A DNA stretch of 64,000 nucleotides from Leptodactylus fallax (taxonomy: Eukaryota > Chordata > Amphibia > Anura > Leptodactylidae). The first letter of the stretch is position 1; each line of letters starts with the position of its first letter. The stretch is taken from the NCBI GenBank assembly GCA_947044405.1, contig CAMRHE010001089.1, positions 62,001-126,000 on the forward strand, read 5' to 3'. Positions 48,993-60,982 of the stretch are shown here, one piece after another. Both the position numbers and the translations under genes were made by a program. Under the pieces are notes generated by a model. It worked only from the letters and a program-made list of their open reading frames with translations, ran no database searches and was not told the DNA's origin.

Positions 48993-49560
48993 GCCCTCCT
49001 GCTTGGTTAGTCTGGATCTTCGGCCATTCTTTTGTGTTCTGGGGCACAGAGCGGGCCGGCGTGCGGCAGAATGGTCGGCAGCTGGGGTTCGCCATTGTGG
49101 TCATTGTACGTTGGATTGGAGTCCGAGGTATGGTGTGGAGTCGGGTCATGCCCGAAATCCACAGGTGCGCAAGGTTGGATCGGTCTCCAGACATTATTGT
49201 TATACATGCTGGCGGCAATGACCTGGGGGTTCGTCCTTTTCGAGATTTAATTAGGGACATTAAATATGACCTGTTGAGGTTGTGGTCCATGTTTCCGGGG
49301 ATTGTCACTGTGTGGTCTGATATTGTACCCAGAAAAACATGGCGGGAAGCTAGGTCTGTTGAAAGGCTTAACAAGATCAGGATTAAGGTTAACCGTGCTG
49401 TTGTGGGGTTTGTGTCAGGAATGGCGGTGTGTGTGTGAGGCACACGGAGTTGGAGTCTGGGGAGGGGGGAGTTTTGGTTGCGGGACGGGGTCCACCTGAA
49501 TGCGGTGGGCATAGATTTGTGGACATTGGGTATCCTGGAGGGCGTTTAGAGGGCCCTGGA
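48993..49560 (+). pseudogene. Ngaro SGNH hydrolase
   Basis: GDSL/SGNH esterase-like protein found in many vertebrate Ngaro elements. Its role in the life cycle is unknown. Seen in order: FGHSFVFWG with the nucleophile Ser (block I), IVIHAGGNDLG (block III) and, in the same frame but after a TGA at 49436-49438, LRDGVHLNAVGIDLW with the Asp/His pair (block V, 49478-49520). Between them HTELESGEGG is readable only in another frame, so two compensating shifts lie at the GTGTGTGTG run (about 49426-49437) and the G run (about 49459-49470). A strong acceptor (pyrimidine tract then TTAG at 48992) precedes the domain, suggesting that it is reached by splicing. Confidence 0.9.
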
Positions 49561-49605
49561 AATGTGGTGGGTCTCTCATGCTTAAGGGATAAGGCGTGCT
49601 TGCTG

Positions 49606-50154
49606 TGGCGGGTGGGGTCCTTGGAGTTGGTGGTCAATTGGCTAAAAGGGTGGAGTCAACGGTAGGCTCCACCTATACATTTGGTGGTAATTGCACATTT
49701 TAGTGGATGGCCTGGTGCACGGTGAACGGTTACAGGGTAGTTGGCCCTGTGAGCTGGTACATGGAAGGAGTTCATGGTGCCGCCGAGGCGGTGGTCGCGG
49801 CTGGTGGTAAAATTTATGGTGTGGTTATGTTAGCGCCAGGCCAGGGGATTGATGTTTTTTTGTAACTCCAAGGACTCTTACCCAGGTTAAGCGTTTCTTG
49901 TTAAATTATTTTAAGTTATAGTAAATTATAATAAGTTATACTTGTTGTTATTTATTTGTTGTTTATTAATAAATATGACTGCTGTGGTCGATTTAGTCCA
50001 ATCCTTGGTCTCTGTTTATTCTTAATAGGGGGGTGGGTTGATAGCTGGTTCGGGGTTGAGGCTAAAAAAGGGGAAAGTATTTAGGCCCAGCAGTTTGTTT
50101 ATTAAAGGGGGTGGGGGTTTATATTGGGACCCCGTAATCTGCAATGCCCAGTCA
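49606..50154 (+). repeat. Ngaro split repeat B1
   Basis: Begins near TGGCGGGTGGGGTCC and ends GCAATGCCCAGTCA, directly joined to A2. It matches B2 throughout but lacks about 14 bp present there (near 50578). Confidence 0.9.
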
Positions 50155-50337
50155 GGGGAGACCGGAGCGCTGCGCAAGTTAAGCGCAGGGAACATGACTA
50201 GGGGCAGGCAGTAGGGGGACCTATCACGCGCTAGGGAGCGAAAAATTGTGGGCGGGGCTTATCCCTGTCTAGTTTTGCTATGCCGCCTGGCTCGGGAAGT
50301 GGTCATTCCGGAGCCATGCAACATAGCAACAAGTTGT
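50155..50337 (+). repeat. Ngaro split repeat A2
   Basis: 183-bp copy of A1, directly after B1. Confidence 0.9.
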
Positions 50338-50411
50338 CCATCCCTCCCGTTTTCTTTCTTGGTGGCTGTTTTAACTTGTTTATCTTTTGCAGGTTGGTGT
50401 CACGGTGGCCT
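50338..50411 (+). other. 74-bp spacer between A2 and B2
   Basis: Pyrimidine-rich, ending TTATCTTTTGCAG then GTTGG, which looks like a splice acceptor. It has no counterpart at the end of A1 or the start of B1. Confidence 0.5.
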
Positions 50412-50973
50412 TGGCAGGTGGAGTCCATGGAGTTGGTGGTCAATTGGCTAACAGGGTGGAGTCAACGGTAGGCTCCACCTATACATTTGGTGGTAATTGC
50501 ACATTTTGGTGGATGGCCTGGCGCACGGTGAACAGTTACAGGGTAGTTGGCCCTGTGAGCTGGTATATGGAAGAAGGAGTTCGTATTTATTCATGGTGCT
50601 GCCGAGCTGGTGGTCGCAGCTGGTGGTAAAATTTATGGTGTGGTTATGTTAGCACCGGGCCAGGGGATTGATGGTTTTTTGTAGCTCCAAGGACTCTTAC
50701 CCAGGTTAAGCGTTTCTTGTTAAATTATTTTAAGTTATGGTAAATTATAATAAGTTATACTTGTTGTTATTTATTTGTTGTTTGTTAATAAATACGGCTG
50801 CTGTGGCCAATTTAATCCAACCCTTGGTCTCTGTTTATTCTTAATAGGGGGGTGGGTTGATAGCTGGTGCGGGGATGAGGCTAAAAAAGGGGAAAGTATT
50901 TAGGACCAGCAGTTTGTGTATTAAAGGGGGTGGGGGTTGATATTGGGACCCCATAATCTGCAATGCCCAGTCA
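50412..50973 (+). repeat. Ngaro split repeat B2
   Basis: Copy of B1 at the 3' end of the element, ending ATGCCCAGTCA. Confidence 0.9.
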
Positions 50974-51696
50974 AGTAACTTTGTCTATATCTGACAAAAA
51001 TAAAATATAACACGTGGATTTGACAAACTGTTTGTATATATCTCCTGCATTGGCCAAACAAATATTTGGACAGCCACGTAGTAACATTAACCAAGTGAAA
51101 GGATTATCCTTACTTATTGCCCATATTTCATACAATTGTGTCAGATTAAAAGTGGAGATGACCTTTCCACAAGTAACAGAATGGCAAGTGGTTCAGGTTC
51201 CGGTTTTACAGGTTTTCTGGGTTGTTATACCGCTCATAATAGGTGTAGCTTACTTCAAAGATGATAAATGCATACAGTGCAGTATATTAAAAACATTCTG
51301 CGGTCCTAGTTATATAATGTAAATCTTATCAACGTGTGAAATGTCAATGCAACATGTATCACTACTATCCATGTGTCTCACTTGCGTATTCAATATGAAA
51401 AGTCTAGTGTGGTGTATATGTTCCTGGTATTGCAACCCCCGAGTTAAACCTGCCAATGCCTCCCATGAGCTAATTTTGTATTAATCTCTACTAATAAAAC
51501 CTTTTTGGAATGTAGCTCCCATAGATCCATGCCTGTTTTTCTATGAAACCTAGAGATATTGTCTGAGATTAAACCAAACCAGAACATCTTTTCCAACGCT
51601 GTTTTGGGGTTATTGCTCCTCATCAGTGTAGCGCAGAGTACTGGTTTGGCTGGCTGAGAGGTCATTTATTTGGGTCAGAAGAGGTACCCTAATAAG
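50974..51696. other. No recognised gene
   Basis: AT-rich flank of the retrotransposon. Confidence 0.45.
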
Positions 51697-51999
51697 TCTG
51701 CCTTTTTAGGCCACCTTATGGTGTGAAGAATCTAACAGACCATTAGGAATTCTATTATGGGAATATTTAAATAAGTTTTCATTGATGGAAAAAGAAAAGC
51801 TCACCCTAGTGCAACCTTTTGGAGGGTAGCTACCTATAGATCAATGCCTGGAAGCTACCTTACAAAAGTTGGAGCTCGAGTGAGTTTTCCTTTTTCCGTC
51901 AAAGAAAACTTATTTAAATATTCCTTTCCCAAAATTCCTAATAGCACATTCATGGTCTGTTAAATTCTACATACCATAAGGTGGCCTACAAAGGCAGTC
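51697..51999. repeat. Foldback element with arms of about 100 bp
   Basis: TGCCTTTTTAGGCCACCTTATGG and TTTAAATAAGTTTTCATTGA in the left arm are inverted in the right arm as CCATAAGGTGGCCTACAAAGGCA and TCAAAGAAAACTTATTTAAA. The centre is a unique stretch of about 85 bp. It is non-coding. Confidence 0.75.
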
Positions 52000-52498
52000 T
52001 CCATACGAAGCTACAGTACCCCTTCTGAATCTCTATTAATAACTGATTGTTCGGTATATTGTACAATGATTCATCAAGGCTTATCCCTTCCATAAAACAT
52101 TGCTTCCTAATGATAATCCTATTCTATTACAATTTTTAATGTGCATCATCTCCAGCTTTTGCTTTACACTGATAACTGGACAGAAGACAGACCGATGAGC
52201 AAAACTGATTGAGAAAGGGGAAAGTTCAGTACTGAACACAATGCAGCGGTTGTATATTCTAGATACAAAGAAGAAAATGGTTGTAGTAATACGATGATGA
52301 TGATAATGATGAGCTTTACACAATAGCCACTTTCCAATTTCTATTGAGAAAACATGGTACCTGTATTCTCTTAATATCCCAAAGTTAAGACCAGCCTCTG
52401 TCCTATGACCCAAATTAAATTTATTATGTAACAGAGAAATGATTGTAATAGAGATTATATGAGAGAGTTGCAATGGGTTAATTTACTGATTCTTCAAT
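52000..52498. other. No recognised gene
   Basis: AT-rich with a few ATGATG repeats. Unrecognised. Confidence 0.45.
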
Positions 52499-52905
52499 AC
52501 AGTCATATGAAAAAGTTTGGGCACCCCTATTAATCTTAATCATTTTTAGTTCTAAATATTTGGGTGTTTGCAACAGCCATTTCAATTTGATATATCTAAT
52601 AACTGATGGACACAGTAATATTTCAGGATTGAAATGAGGTTTATTGTACTAACAGAAAATGTGCAATATGCATTAAAGCAAAATTTGACCGGTGCAAAAA
52701 TTTGGGTACCCTTATCATTTTATTGATTTGAATACTCCTAACTACTTTTTACTGACTTACTGAAGCACAAAATTGGTTTTGTAACCTCACTGAGCTTTGA
52801 ACTTCATAGCCAGGTGTATCCAATCATGAGAAAAGGTATTTAAGGTGGCCAATTGCAAGTTGTTCTCCTATTTGAATCTCCTCTGAAGAGTGGCATCATG
52901 TGGCA
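52499..52905 (+). mobile_element. 5' end fragment of another Tc1-like element
   Basis: TACAGTCATATGAAAAAGTTTGGG is followed by a long non-coding arm and, after TATTTAAGGTGGCCAATTGC, by GAAGAGTGGCATCATG, where the transposase should start. The transposase and the right inverted repeat are missing, so only the left part survives. It is a different family from the other Tc1 copies here. Confidence 0.7.
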
Positions 52906-53190
52906 TCAGTGGCTCCCCGCATCAGCACAGTGTAGGTAGAAAATAATTATGGATTCAACAGAGTAGTCAGCATTAGTGAGGCCTAAAAAGTATGTGGGGA
53001 GGAGGGTGGATTACTACCTGTGGGGGGCACTATTAGGGGACTTTTACCTATGTCAGAGGACTATTACCCAGGTGGGGGGTTAGAACTATTACCTATTTGG
53101 GAAGGGACTATTACCCGTGGGAGAAGTGTTACAACCCCAATTTCAAAAAAGTTGTGTAACATGTAAAGAAAACAATGATTTGGAGAACTC
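52906..53190. other. No recognised gene
   Basis: G-rich stretch with repeated ACTATTACC-like words at 53020-53130, possibly a decayed tandem repeat. Confidence 0.35.
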
Positions 53191-54099
53191 TAAGGCAGGG
53201 TTCACACTACCGTTGAAGTCTGTTATGAAGGTGTCCGTTAAAAAAAAACAAAAAAACGGACACCTATCATAACGGACACTAACTGATGTTAATGTGTCCG
53301 TTTTTTTAACTGATCCAATTAATGGTTCAGTAAAAAAAAACAGACACATTAGCATCATTAGTGTCCGTTAGCATCAGGTAGTGTCCGTTTTTTAAAGAGG
53401 ACATTTCATGTCACATACCGCTAGAAAGCCGACAGCGCGCTCAATTCAGCGCACTGCCGGCTTTCCCGGTATGTCCCCCCGGGGCTGGAGATATCGGCGA
53501 TGTAAATTACATGGTTTAATGTCAGAAAGGCGTTCCTGACAGTCTAGCTGCGCTGCGAGGAACGCCCTCCCTGACACTTCTCGTTCGTTCATAGACTTGT
53601 ACTGAGGGGGCGTTCCTCACAGCTCAGCGTCATCGCCGGGCAGTGAGGAACTCCCCCTCTGACAGTACAGCACTGTTAGTTTTTTTTTTTTTTGGTTTGT
53701 TTCTCCTTTCTGAGCATGCGCAGAGAAAATAAACGGACATAAAATAACGGACAATAACTGATGGCTATCAGTTACTGTCTGTTATAAGTCCATTACCCAT
53801 AGACTTCAATGTTAAAAAAATAACGGACACTTGCTGTCCGTCAAGAATCCGTTTTTTCAAACGGACAAAAAGTCCTGCATGTAGGATTTTTTGTACATGA
53901 AAAAAACGGACTTCTGACGGATTTGGTGTAAACGGACACAAACGAACACTAACGAACACAATATAAAACCCCATTGAAATGAATGGAAATTTTAACGGAT
54001 TTCTGACAGTTCAGCTAGTGTCCAATGCTAAAATCCTGTAACGGAGAATAGCAACGGACACTACTGACGGTCACCAACGGTAGTGAGAACGCCCCCTTA
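53191..54099. mobile_element. Palindromic MITE rich in AACGGACA words
   Basis: Ends TAAGGCAGGGTTCACACTAC and, inverted, TAAGGGGGCGTTCTCACTAC. The word AACGGACA or its complement occurs about a dozen times in both orientations through both arms. The GC-rich middle (53400-53660) includes ATTCAGCGCACTGCCGGC and GGGGCTGGAGATATCGG, the latter shared inverted with 60090-60110. No protein is encoded. Confidence 0.7.
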
Positions 54100-54935
54100 T
54101 AGCCATATTTTATTCACAGTATAACACAGAACACATATCAGTCCATGGTCATGTGATGAACACACAAGTGCACAGCTCGTTACCAGACAGATGTCTGATT
54201 ACTGTGCAGTGATTATAATGAGCCGTGCACCTGTGTGTACATCACATGACCATGGACTGATTTTTATCCACTAGAAGTAAGCAGAATGAATGGTAGCAAG
54301 GAGAGATCTAGAAAACTGTGAGGAATTGATATATAAAGTATACTGGAAAACTGTACAGTTTTTTTTTATTGCTCAAACAATAAGATTTGTCTTTCAATAT
54401 TGATCTGAAACTGAACAACCCCTCTAAGGTAGAGTTTTTGTCCCCTGCACTGCTGCTATTTAAGATGTCATGACAAATTTGTGGGACCTTCTCTTTTTCC
54501 TTTTGTGTATGTGATAGGAAACAATTACATACTGAGCCATACTAGTGTAGTACTGGAGACTTATAATATTGTGCTGTAAAATATGTTAGTGCTATGTAGA
54601 CAAAGAAAAAATAAGTAAATAGCAGCCATAATATTTTTTTCATTCATGTAGCTTAGTGTAACTTTATTGTAAATTGTAACTTTTCTGTTCCACATGTTGT
54701 ACATTGGAATGTAGACTTATATGAAAGCAGAGATGGTTGTATCTATGCAATTTTTGTCTATAGTCACATAGTAGTATTTGTATGTTTGTAATGTTCTTAA
54801 ATGTACAGTTTGATAGGGGCTTGTCAGAAAATGGGTAAAAAACCATCATCAGTATTATTTATGGTCTCTGATATTTGCTAAATCAGAAAACAGAACTGAA
54901 AAACTATCAAAACCACAAAATTTTGACTGTAATAT
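54100..54935. other. No recognised gene
   Basis: GTCCATGGTCATGTGATG near 54142 is inverted near 54240-54258, a small foldback. The rest is unrecognised. Confidence 0.4.
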
Positions 54936-55212
54936 TAAGGCCGGAGGCCCCACATGGCATAAACCGCGGTGTTTTACAGTCCCTGCAAAGAAAAATCCAC
55001 ATTGCAGAAAAATCCCCCCAGCGGAAATACTGTGATTTCCAAAACCGTTGTTTTTAAAAATCATAGCATGTCGATTATACCTACGGAAATGCTAGTGGTT
55101 TCCCTATAGGTATAATTGAAGCAGAAAGTCCGTAGAGGAAAACTTGCATTTCCGTTACGGTTTTTCCCGCAGCGCTTTTTGGCTGTGGCCCACTAAGTGG
55201 GATCTTAGCCTA
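54936..55212. mobile_element. CCCCACGT-family MITE, copy 8
   Basis: Left end AAGGCCGGAGGCCCCACATG and right end CCACTAAGTGGGATCTTAGCC. The core CGATTATACCTACGGAAATG is followed by its inverted partner CCTATAGGTATAATTG. Confidence 0.7.
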
Positions 55213-55556
55213 AAGGGGTTTTCCAGAACTTTTCTTTTCATGACCTATCTTTGGGATAGGTAGTCAATTGAAGATCTCTGGAGGTCTGAAACCCAGCTTC
55301 CCCGAGGATCAGCTGTTCATCAGTCACATGGCCTGATTGCAGCTCATCTCATGCAAGTGAATGAACACAGCTGCTACACAAATGTATGGCACTGTGCTTG
55401 GTAAGCACCGAAGAGACTGTAGCGCTTATGTAAATACTGCAGCCTCTTCAAAAAGCTGATCGTCTGGAGACCTGGGTGTAGGACCCCTGCCTCTCTTTAA
55501 TCGACCTATCCTAAGGATATGTCATCAGTTAATAAGTCCCAGAAACCCCTTTAATT
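55213..55556. mobile_element. GGTTTTCCAG-type MITE
   Basis: AAAGGGGTTTTCCAGAACTT at the left and AGTCCCAGAAACCCCTTTAA at the right are inverted ends. Inner TTTGGGATAGGTAGTCAATT pairs loosely with CGACCTATCCTAAGGATATG. Fragments occur at 7671 and 13247. Confidence 0.65.
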
Positions 55557-55995
55557 ATTACAAGTTACTAAGTGGTTGGAAGAGATACTATGCACATATT
55601 AGGTCATTCTTTAACAGAATGGCTTCTCTGTCATGGTTTAGCTTTTGGGACGAGTACTTCTAATATACCCCTTTGATGGCAGACATCATGAGAAAAAAGG
55701 GTTAATTATGTTGGATTTTTAACATCCTGAAACTTTTTTACAGCAGCACAAGATACGTTTTGCAGGAGATGTCCGGTTGTTATTTTTCTCCTCTTCCATT
55801 GACATATACTTGCAAGTTTATAAGGGGCTCAAAAGAAGTAGCTGCCATCGAATGCTAACTAATGTATACTTTTGCAAGTTTTTTTTTATTGCAGTTCCTA
55901 GAAAAGTTGCCCTTTAATTTCTATGTTAGGGTCTTTTTACACCAGCACATAAGCTGCCAATCATGAACCCTGACCATCAAGTTGATCGTCACTTA

Positions 55996-56487
55996 TTTGA
56001 AGAGGTTGTCCAGGCAAAATAAATATTTTTAAAATAGGCCAAGTGAGGTGAAAAAAAAAAAAAAAAAATCTTACTCACCTGTCCCAGGTACTCTGGTGTC
56101 CTCCCAGTATGGTCTGGTCCATCTGCTGGGCTGTCTTCTCAAAGTGAAACTGCTCGCCAGCTGTGATGTCCTGGACCCCTTCCATTGAAGCCGCTGATTG
56201 GCCTCAGCAGTCACGTGATCGCTGAGGCCAATCAGCAGCCTCTGCTGCCTTAGGAAGAGACCCCGGGAAATCATAGGTAGTGATGTCATGTGCCATTCAC
56301 TGAGGCCATTGATTGACCTCAGCGGTCATGTGTGACAGGGATTTCTGCCGGAAGGCAAGAATGGACCGGTAGGACTGAACTGCACTGGGAGGCACCGGAG
56401 CATCGGGGAAAGGTGAGTATGATTTTTTTTTCACCTCACCTAGCATATTTAAAATATAACATTTTTGCCTGGAAAACCCCTTTAAGG
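55996..56487. mobile_element. Palindromic MITE related to the one at 30180
   Basis: GAAGAGGTTGTCCAGGCAAA and TTGCCTGGAAAACCCCTTTAAGG are the ends. CTTACTCACCTGTCCCAGGT, GTCACGTGATC and GGTGAGTATGATTTTT in the arms parallel 30250-30540 and 58600-58680. Confidence 0.65.
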
Positions 56488-59400
56488 GTGAAGATAAAGA
56501 ATGTGGTACCAGTTGCACATTGGTTCATGCGCTGGTGTGTTCACTTACATTTAGATGCTACAGTTATGGTGAGTATGCAAACTGTATTGGGACAAATGAT
56601 CATCAATATCATTGTTCGTCTTTAGATATCTTACATATAGTCAGCAGCACATCCCTTGTTTACACGAAGAGTCAAGGATAAAGGTATGTCGGCTAATCAT
56701 ATGTAAATGGGTCAATCATTGGAAATGAACAATTGTACTAACGCACTTTTGGCCAATGTAAATGGGCCTTCACCTCTCTCAAATTTAGTCCTGACACCAA
56801 ATATTATGTTTGCAATTTTTTAAGGTCCTTTCACGTGGGCATTCATTGGCATGCAATTAGTGCGGAATGACTAAAAATAGCAAGTTGATTGGTGCTCATT
56901 AGAGGCCAATGATCTATAATAAACAGTCAATTTAACAACGGTTTACAATGAGCAATCTTTGGTATACCCATTCACTTACAATATTGTCCATGATCACACA
57001 TCTTTTATGCTACATAAATAATGCAATCAGTTGACAAAACATTATTGCCCTGTATACAGGGGGCAATAATTGGGATTGAGTATTGTTATAAACAATTATT
57101 CCCGATTATTGTCCCAAGTAAAGGGACCGCTAGATCCAAGGTCAATTCTATACAGGAATGGCAAATTCAAGATCCTTTTCAAAGATTAATTGTAAAAACG
57201 TGAAAACACTGGTTGTTCTGTGAACAAGATTATGAACGTTTTCTTAGGTCAGCCTTGGGCACTGTTTCCTGATAAGCAAAGACCTATGTTATTTAGCCTT
57301 CTCTTGGTTTGGATTATGGATTCAAAATAAAGAGAGAGTTATTATTGTGGGGGTTTTTTAGGTCGTGGTCACTTGGAATCATAAATATAAATATAACTCA
57401 TTGTGTTCTGCTATATCCTTGCTGTTAAGGAACAATGGATACACAAACACATAAAAATGACATGGAATTGCTCGTTGAACTTGCTGATTCTTCAATAACA
57501 ACTGTCCTAACAGTAGACACAATAAAAGGCACAAACTTTCTTTTTTATTACTGACTTACAATATGACTAAGCGCAATGGCATAAAACTGAAGAACAGAAA
57601 TACTGTACGGGTAACACTGTCCAGGCTCAGTTACATCCACTCAGTCACACTCTTTGGTGATGTCTTTGATGTATGAAAAAACCCTCTCAAGATAATGAAA
57701 TGCTAAAGCAGCTGGCTAATGGCTGGGAAAGTGCAAACCCTGCATTGAACTGAATGCAGAACACTCTGCCAATGTATGTCTCCAGAGAAGGAAAGGAAGA
57801 ACATAGTAGCTTGTCCTTTAGTGGACGCCACAGTGAAAGCTGCCATATATAGAATTGCATTACAAAGTAAGTAAGGAGGACAACAGGGACAGACCAAAAT
57901 ATGGCTTGTATAGGAAGCATATCTGCTCTCCTAGCACCAGTTCTACAGTATGCTATGAATTTGGCATGCATAAGACAATGTATTTGTAACAATTGTTACA
58001 GGTTTCTAGCTTCTGCATTTTCATCCAATAGAGTTATGAAAAGTTCTATAAAGATTTGGATCTATATGGATTTGTGCATATAGATGGATTGCTATATATG
58101 ACATGTAAAAAAAAAAAAAATATCTCCTGATATATCATGCCATTATATTCTGTACCACTGTACGCAGCTTGTAAACTGAAGTGAAGAATTCAGTGCTGCA
58201 GTCAACTAGCACAGCAGGTGGCCAGGTAGCTGTTGTAAAGGCCTTCAGCACAGAATCAATGCTGCAACTTATTAATTTTCATGCCTGATGAGGGTCCCAG
58301 TGGTCGGGGACCTCACTCATCAAAAAGTGATGATATATCATAGTAATGTGCCATCACTTTATGAGATGGAAATAGCCTTAAGTACATTAATAATAGATGT
58401 GCTGTATGTACAGTGGATTTGCAATAAAAATATTAAAATTGATTTGCGAAGTACTGGGATTGCATTTTTAATGCTCATTCACTTAGATATTCGGATTTGT
58501 GTTGTACGAATCCCAAATGCTCATGATGTCTGCACACCCCACGTGACTGTTAAGGCCCAATCACAGGCCTCAGCAGTCTCCTGGGTGGCTGATGTCATTT
58601 AGGAGACCGAATGAGGCCTGAAGAGGATGGGGACTTGCACCAGATGCCATGACGGAGCCAAGGAGAGGTGAGTATGATTGTTATGTTTAAACACCTCCCC
58701 TGAGCCTCTGAAGAGTCCTCTGAGTATAATACTGGTTTGTGGTTTGTAAACCTCGCAAAATTATGGGTTTGGCCAAACACAAATGCTTTAGAAAATTCAT
58801 AACGAACAAAGCTTAATATGAACTGGTTTGCTCATCCCTAGTGTGAACCATAAAGGGCGAGAACATGTAAAGGACAGAATATACTTCCAATTTTTTTCAG
58901 TCCACTCCTGGTTTTAGATTACAAACATATAGACACACCTTTACTAGGTTCTTTTGTAGGCCTATATCCAAGAGAGAGCGGTAAATTTCCTAGTTTACAG
59001 GCACAGCGTATAATGAGGTTACCTTATTGTGGCAAATGGGCTCATACAATATGATAAAATTGTGCACTAAAAATATTACATTTACCAGTATAGTAAAAGT
59101 AGCAGTAACAAATTTGCTGAGTATAGTATCTTTGTGATCTATCTATTTCACTTTGTTTATTTCACTGGCATGTGTTTCTGGCAGGGCAGCATTGATAACC
59201 ACTATGCCTCCCCTGCTTATTGCCATCTGAAATGTCCAAATGATATACAGTTTTATTAGTTACTTTTCTAAAGGCTTCCAATGTTATGTCACTAAAATTA
59301 GTAACATGGAATAATATAGAAGAGTCTATGACAGCTCATGTGCAAATGACCTTTATATATCTGAATATAACCAGTCGTATGACTGACAGAAATGACTGGG

Positions 59401-59750
59401 TATAAGACATATTCTAATGATGCAATTCACTAAGTTACTGTATGGTGACATAGCATTAAAGGCTGGTTACTGGACTCACTGCCCTTCTGCTAGTGATAGA
59501 TTACAGTGGATGCATGTGCGTGTCACTCTGTAACCTTAGCTTCATTTCCTGTAAATTAATTTTAATCTGCAGTTGGCGGCTGCCCAAAGTCAAACATTTT
59601 CACCAATCCTTTAATTATACATGAAAGCAGAGGACATGTACATGCATTTATTAAAATTGAAAAATGATGTATTTTTTAGCCATTTTTCATATCAAATATA
59701 ATCTCAGAGAGGTTTACAGAAATTGTAGATTTTTTTATTTTTTTATTTTT
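56488..59750. other. No recognised gene
   Basis: Mostly AT-rich. 58540-58690 (CCACGTGACTG, AGGTGAGTATGATTG) looks like a partial copy of the palindromic MITE at 55996. No protein-like frame. Confidence 0.4.
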
Positions 59751-59754
59751 AACC

Positions 59755-59930
59755 ACTTCACAAATCGCCTCACTGGAAGAATGGCACACAGTGATACATT
59801 CTGTACTGCAAGTGAAATTGGATGTCACATCCCAAGCCTGGGGTGGCAAACAGTGTCAACACAAACCATCAGAAGGCATTTGTGCAACATTGGGCTATGA
59901 ACCAGACATCCAGCTACAGGTGTTTTATTG
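59755..59930 (+). pseudogene. Mariner-type transposase fragment (DNA-binding part)
   Basis: TASEIGCHIPSLGWQTVST and TIRRHLCNIGL, followed by RHPATGV, match the minus-strand remnant at 25724-25900. Only the helix-turn-helix region survives. Confidence 0.7.
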
Positions 59931-60272
59931 ACCTTTTGCCACCGCCCTAAAGGCTATCATGGTGCACAGCAAAATGGCAATAGAGGCTGTAAAGGAGGTC
60001 TATCCTCATTAGCACTGAATCTCGCTTTTGTCTTGAACATAATGATAGCTGGAGATTGAGCTAAAGACCACGTGCACAACAACTAATGGTACCGATATCT
60101 CCAGCCCCGGGGCACATAACGGAAAAGCCGACAGTGCGATATAAAACAGCACGTGCCTGAGGACATGAAAGCTCCTCTTTAAGAAAACATTCTGGAATTT
60201 TTTATTGCATAGGAAAAACAAAGTATATTAAATTAAATAGACATGCCAGAAGTGGTGACAGGCCCTCTTTAA

Positions 60273-60761
60273 AGGGGTATTCCCATGAACATAATCATAT
60301 TTATATTTGTAGATAAGTTAAAGATTTTTGCAAATATAAGTAGCTAAAAATTCTGCAGAGTTTTAGAGATTTTCTCTAACTATGTTAGTAGTGATAGCCT
60401 GTTGTCTTGATTGGTTGCCAATGGATACGACCACGTATGCAGAAACTTTCTATGGTCTGGAACTTGTCAGTAACTCAGCCATGATTTTCTTATTGTAGCT
60501 GGGTTATCATGTAGGGACACTACATGTATCAGAAGATATCCCAGTCACAATAAGGAAACCATAACTGATTTTCTGACCTTAGAAAGTTCCTGCATTCATG
60601 GTCGTATCCACTGGCAACCTATCAAGACAACAACTCGTGACCACAAGATATTTAGAGAAAATCTTTAAAACTCAAAATGTTTAATTACTTATAGTTGCAA
60701 AAATGTTTAACTTTTAATTATCTATAAATTTAAAAATGGTTATGTTTGTGGGAATACCCCT
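60273..60761. mobile_element. TTAA-flanked MITE with long inverted arms (Kolobok-like)
   Basis: TTAA at 60269-60272 and 60762-60765. The ends AGGGGTATTCCCATGAACAT and TTTGTGGGAATACCCCT are inverted repeats. Arms pair further in, such as TGGTTGCCAATGGATACGAC with GTCGTATCCACTGGCAACCT. Confidence 0.8.
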
Positions 60762-60765
60762 TTAA

Positions 60766-60982
60766 GGCTAAGGCCCTATGTTGCGGAAACGCAGCGTTTT
60801 TTTGTTTCAGATTTTGCTGTGTTTTTTTGAGCTAAAGTCAGGTGTGGGTTGAAAAGGAATGGAAAATATAAGGGAAGCTCTTAGACGTTTTTCTTCTGTT
60901 GAATCCACTCTTGACTCAAAAAACCACAGCAAAATCTGAACCAAAAAAGACTGCATTTCGGCAACGTGAGGCCTTAGCCTAA
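60766..60982. mobile_element. Short palindromic MITE (GGCTAAGGCCC ends)
   Basis: GGCTAAGGCCCTATGTTGCG and CGGCAACGTGAGGCCTTAGCC are the ends. The middle arms ATTTTGCTGTGTTTTTTTGA and TCAAAAAACCACAGCAAAAT pair well. It resembles the CCCCACGT family at the ends only, so it may be a subfamily. Confidence 0.7.

Noticed and set aside
57021..58602. Scattered short open frames
   Set aside because: No domain, no splice context and no codon bias. They lie in AT-rich unrecognised sequence.
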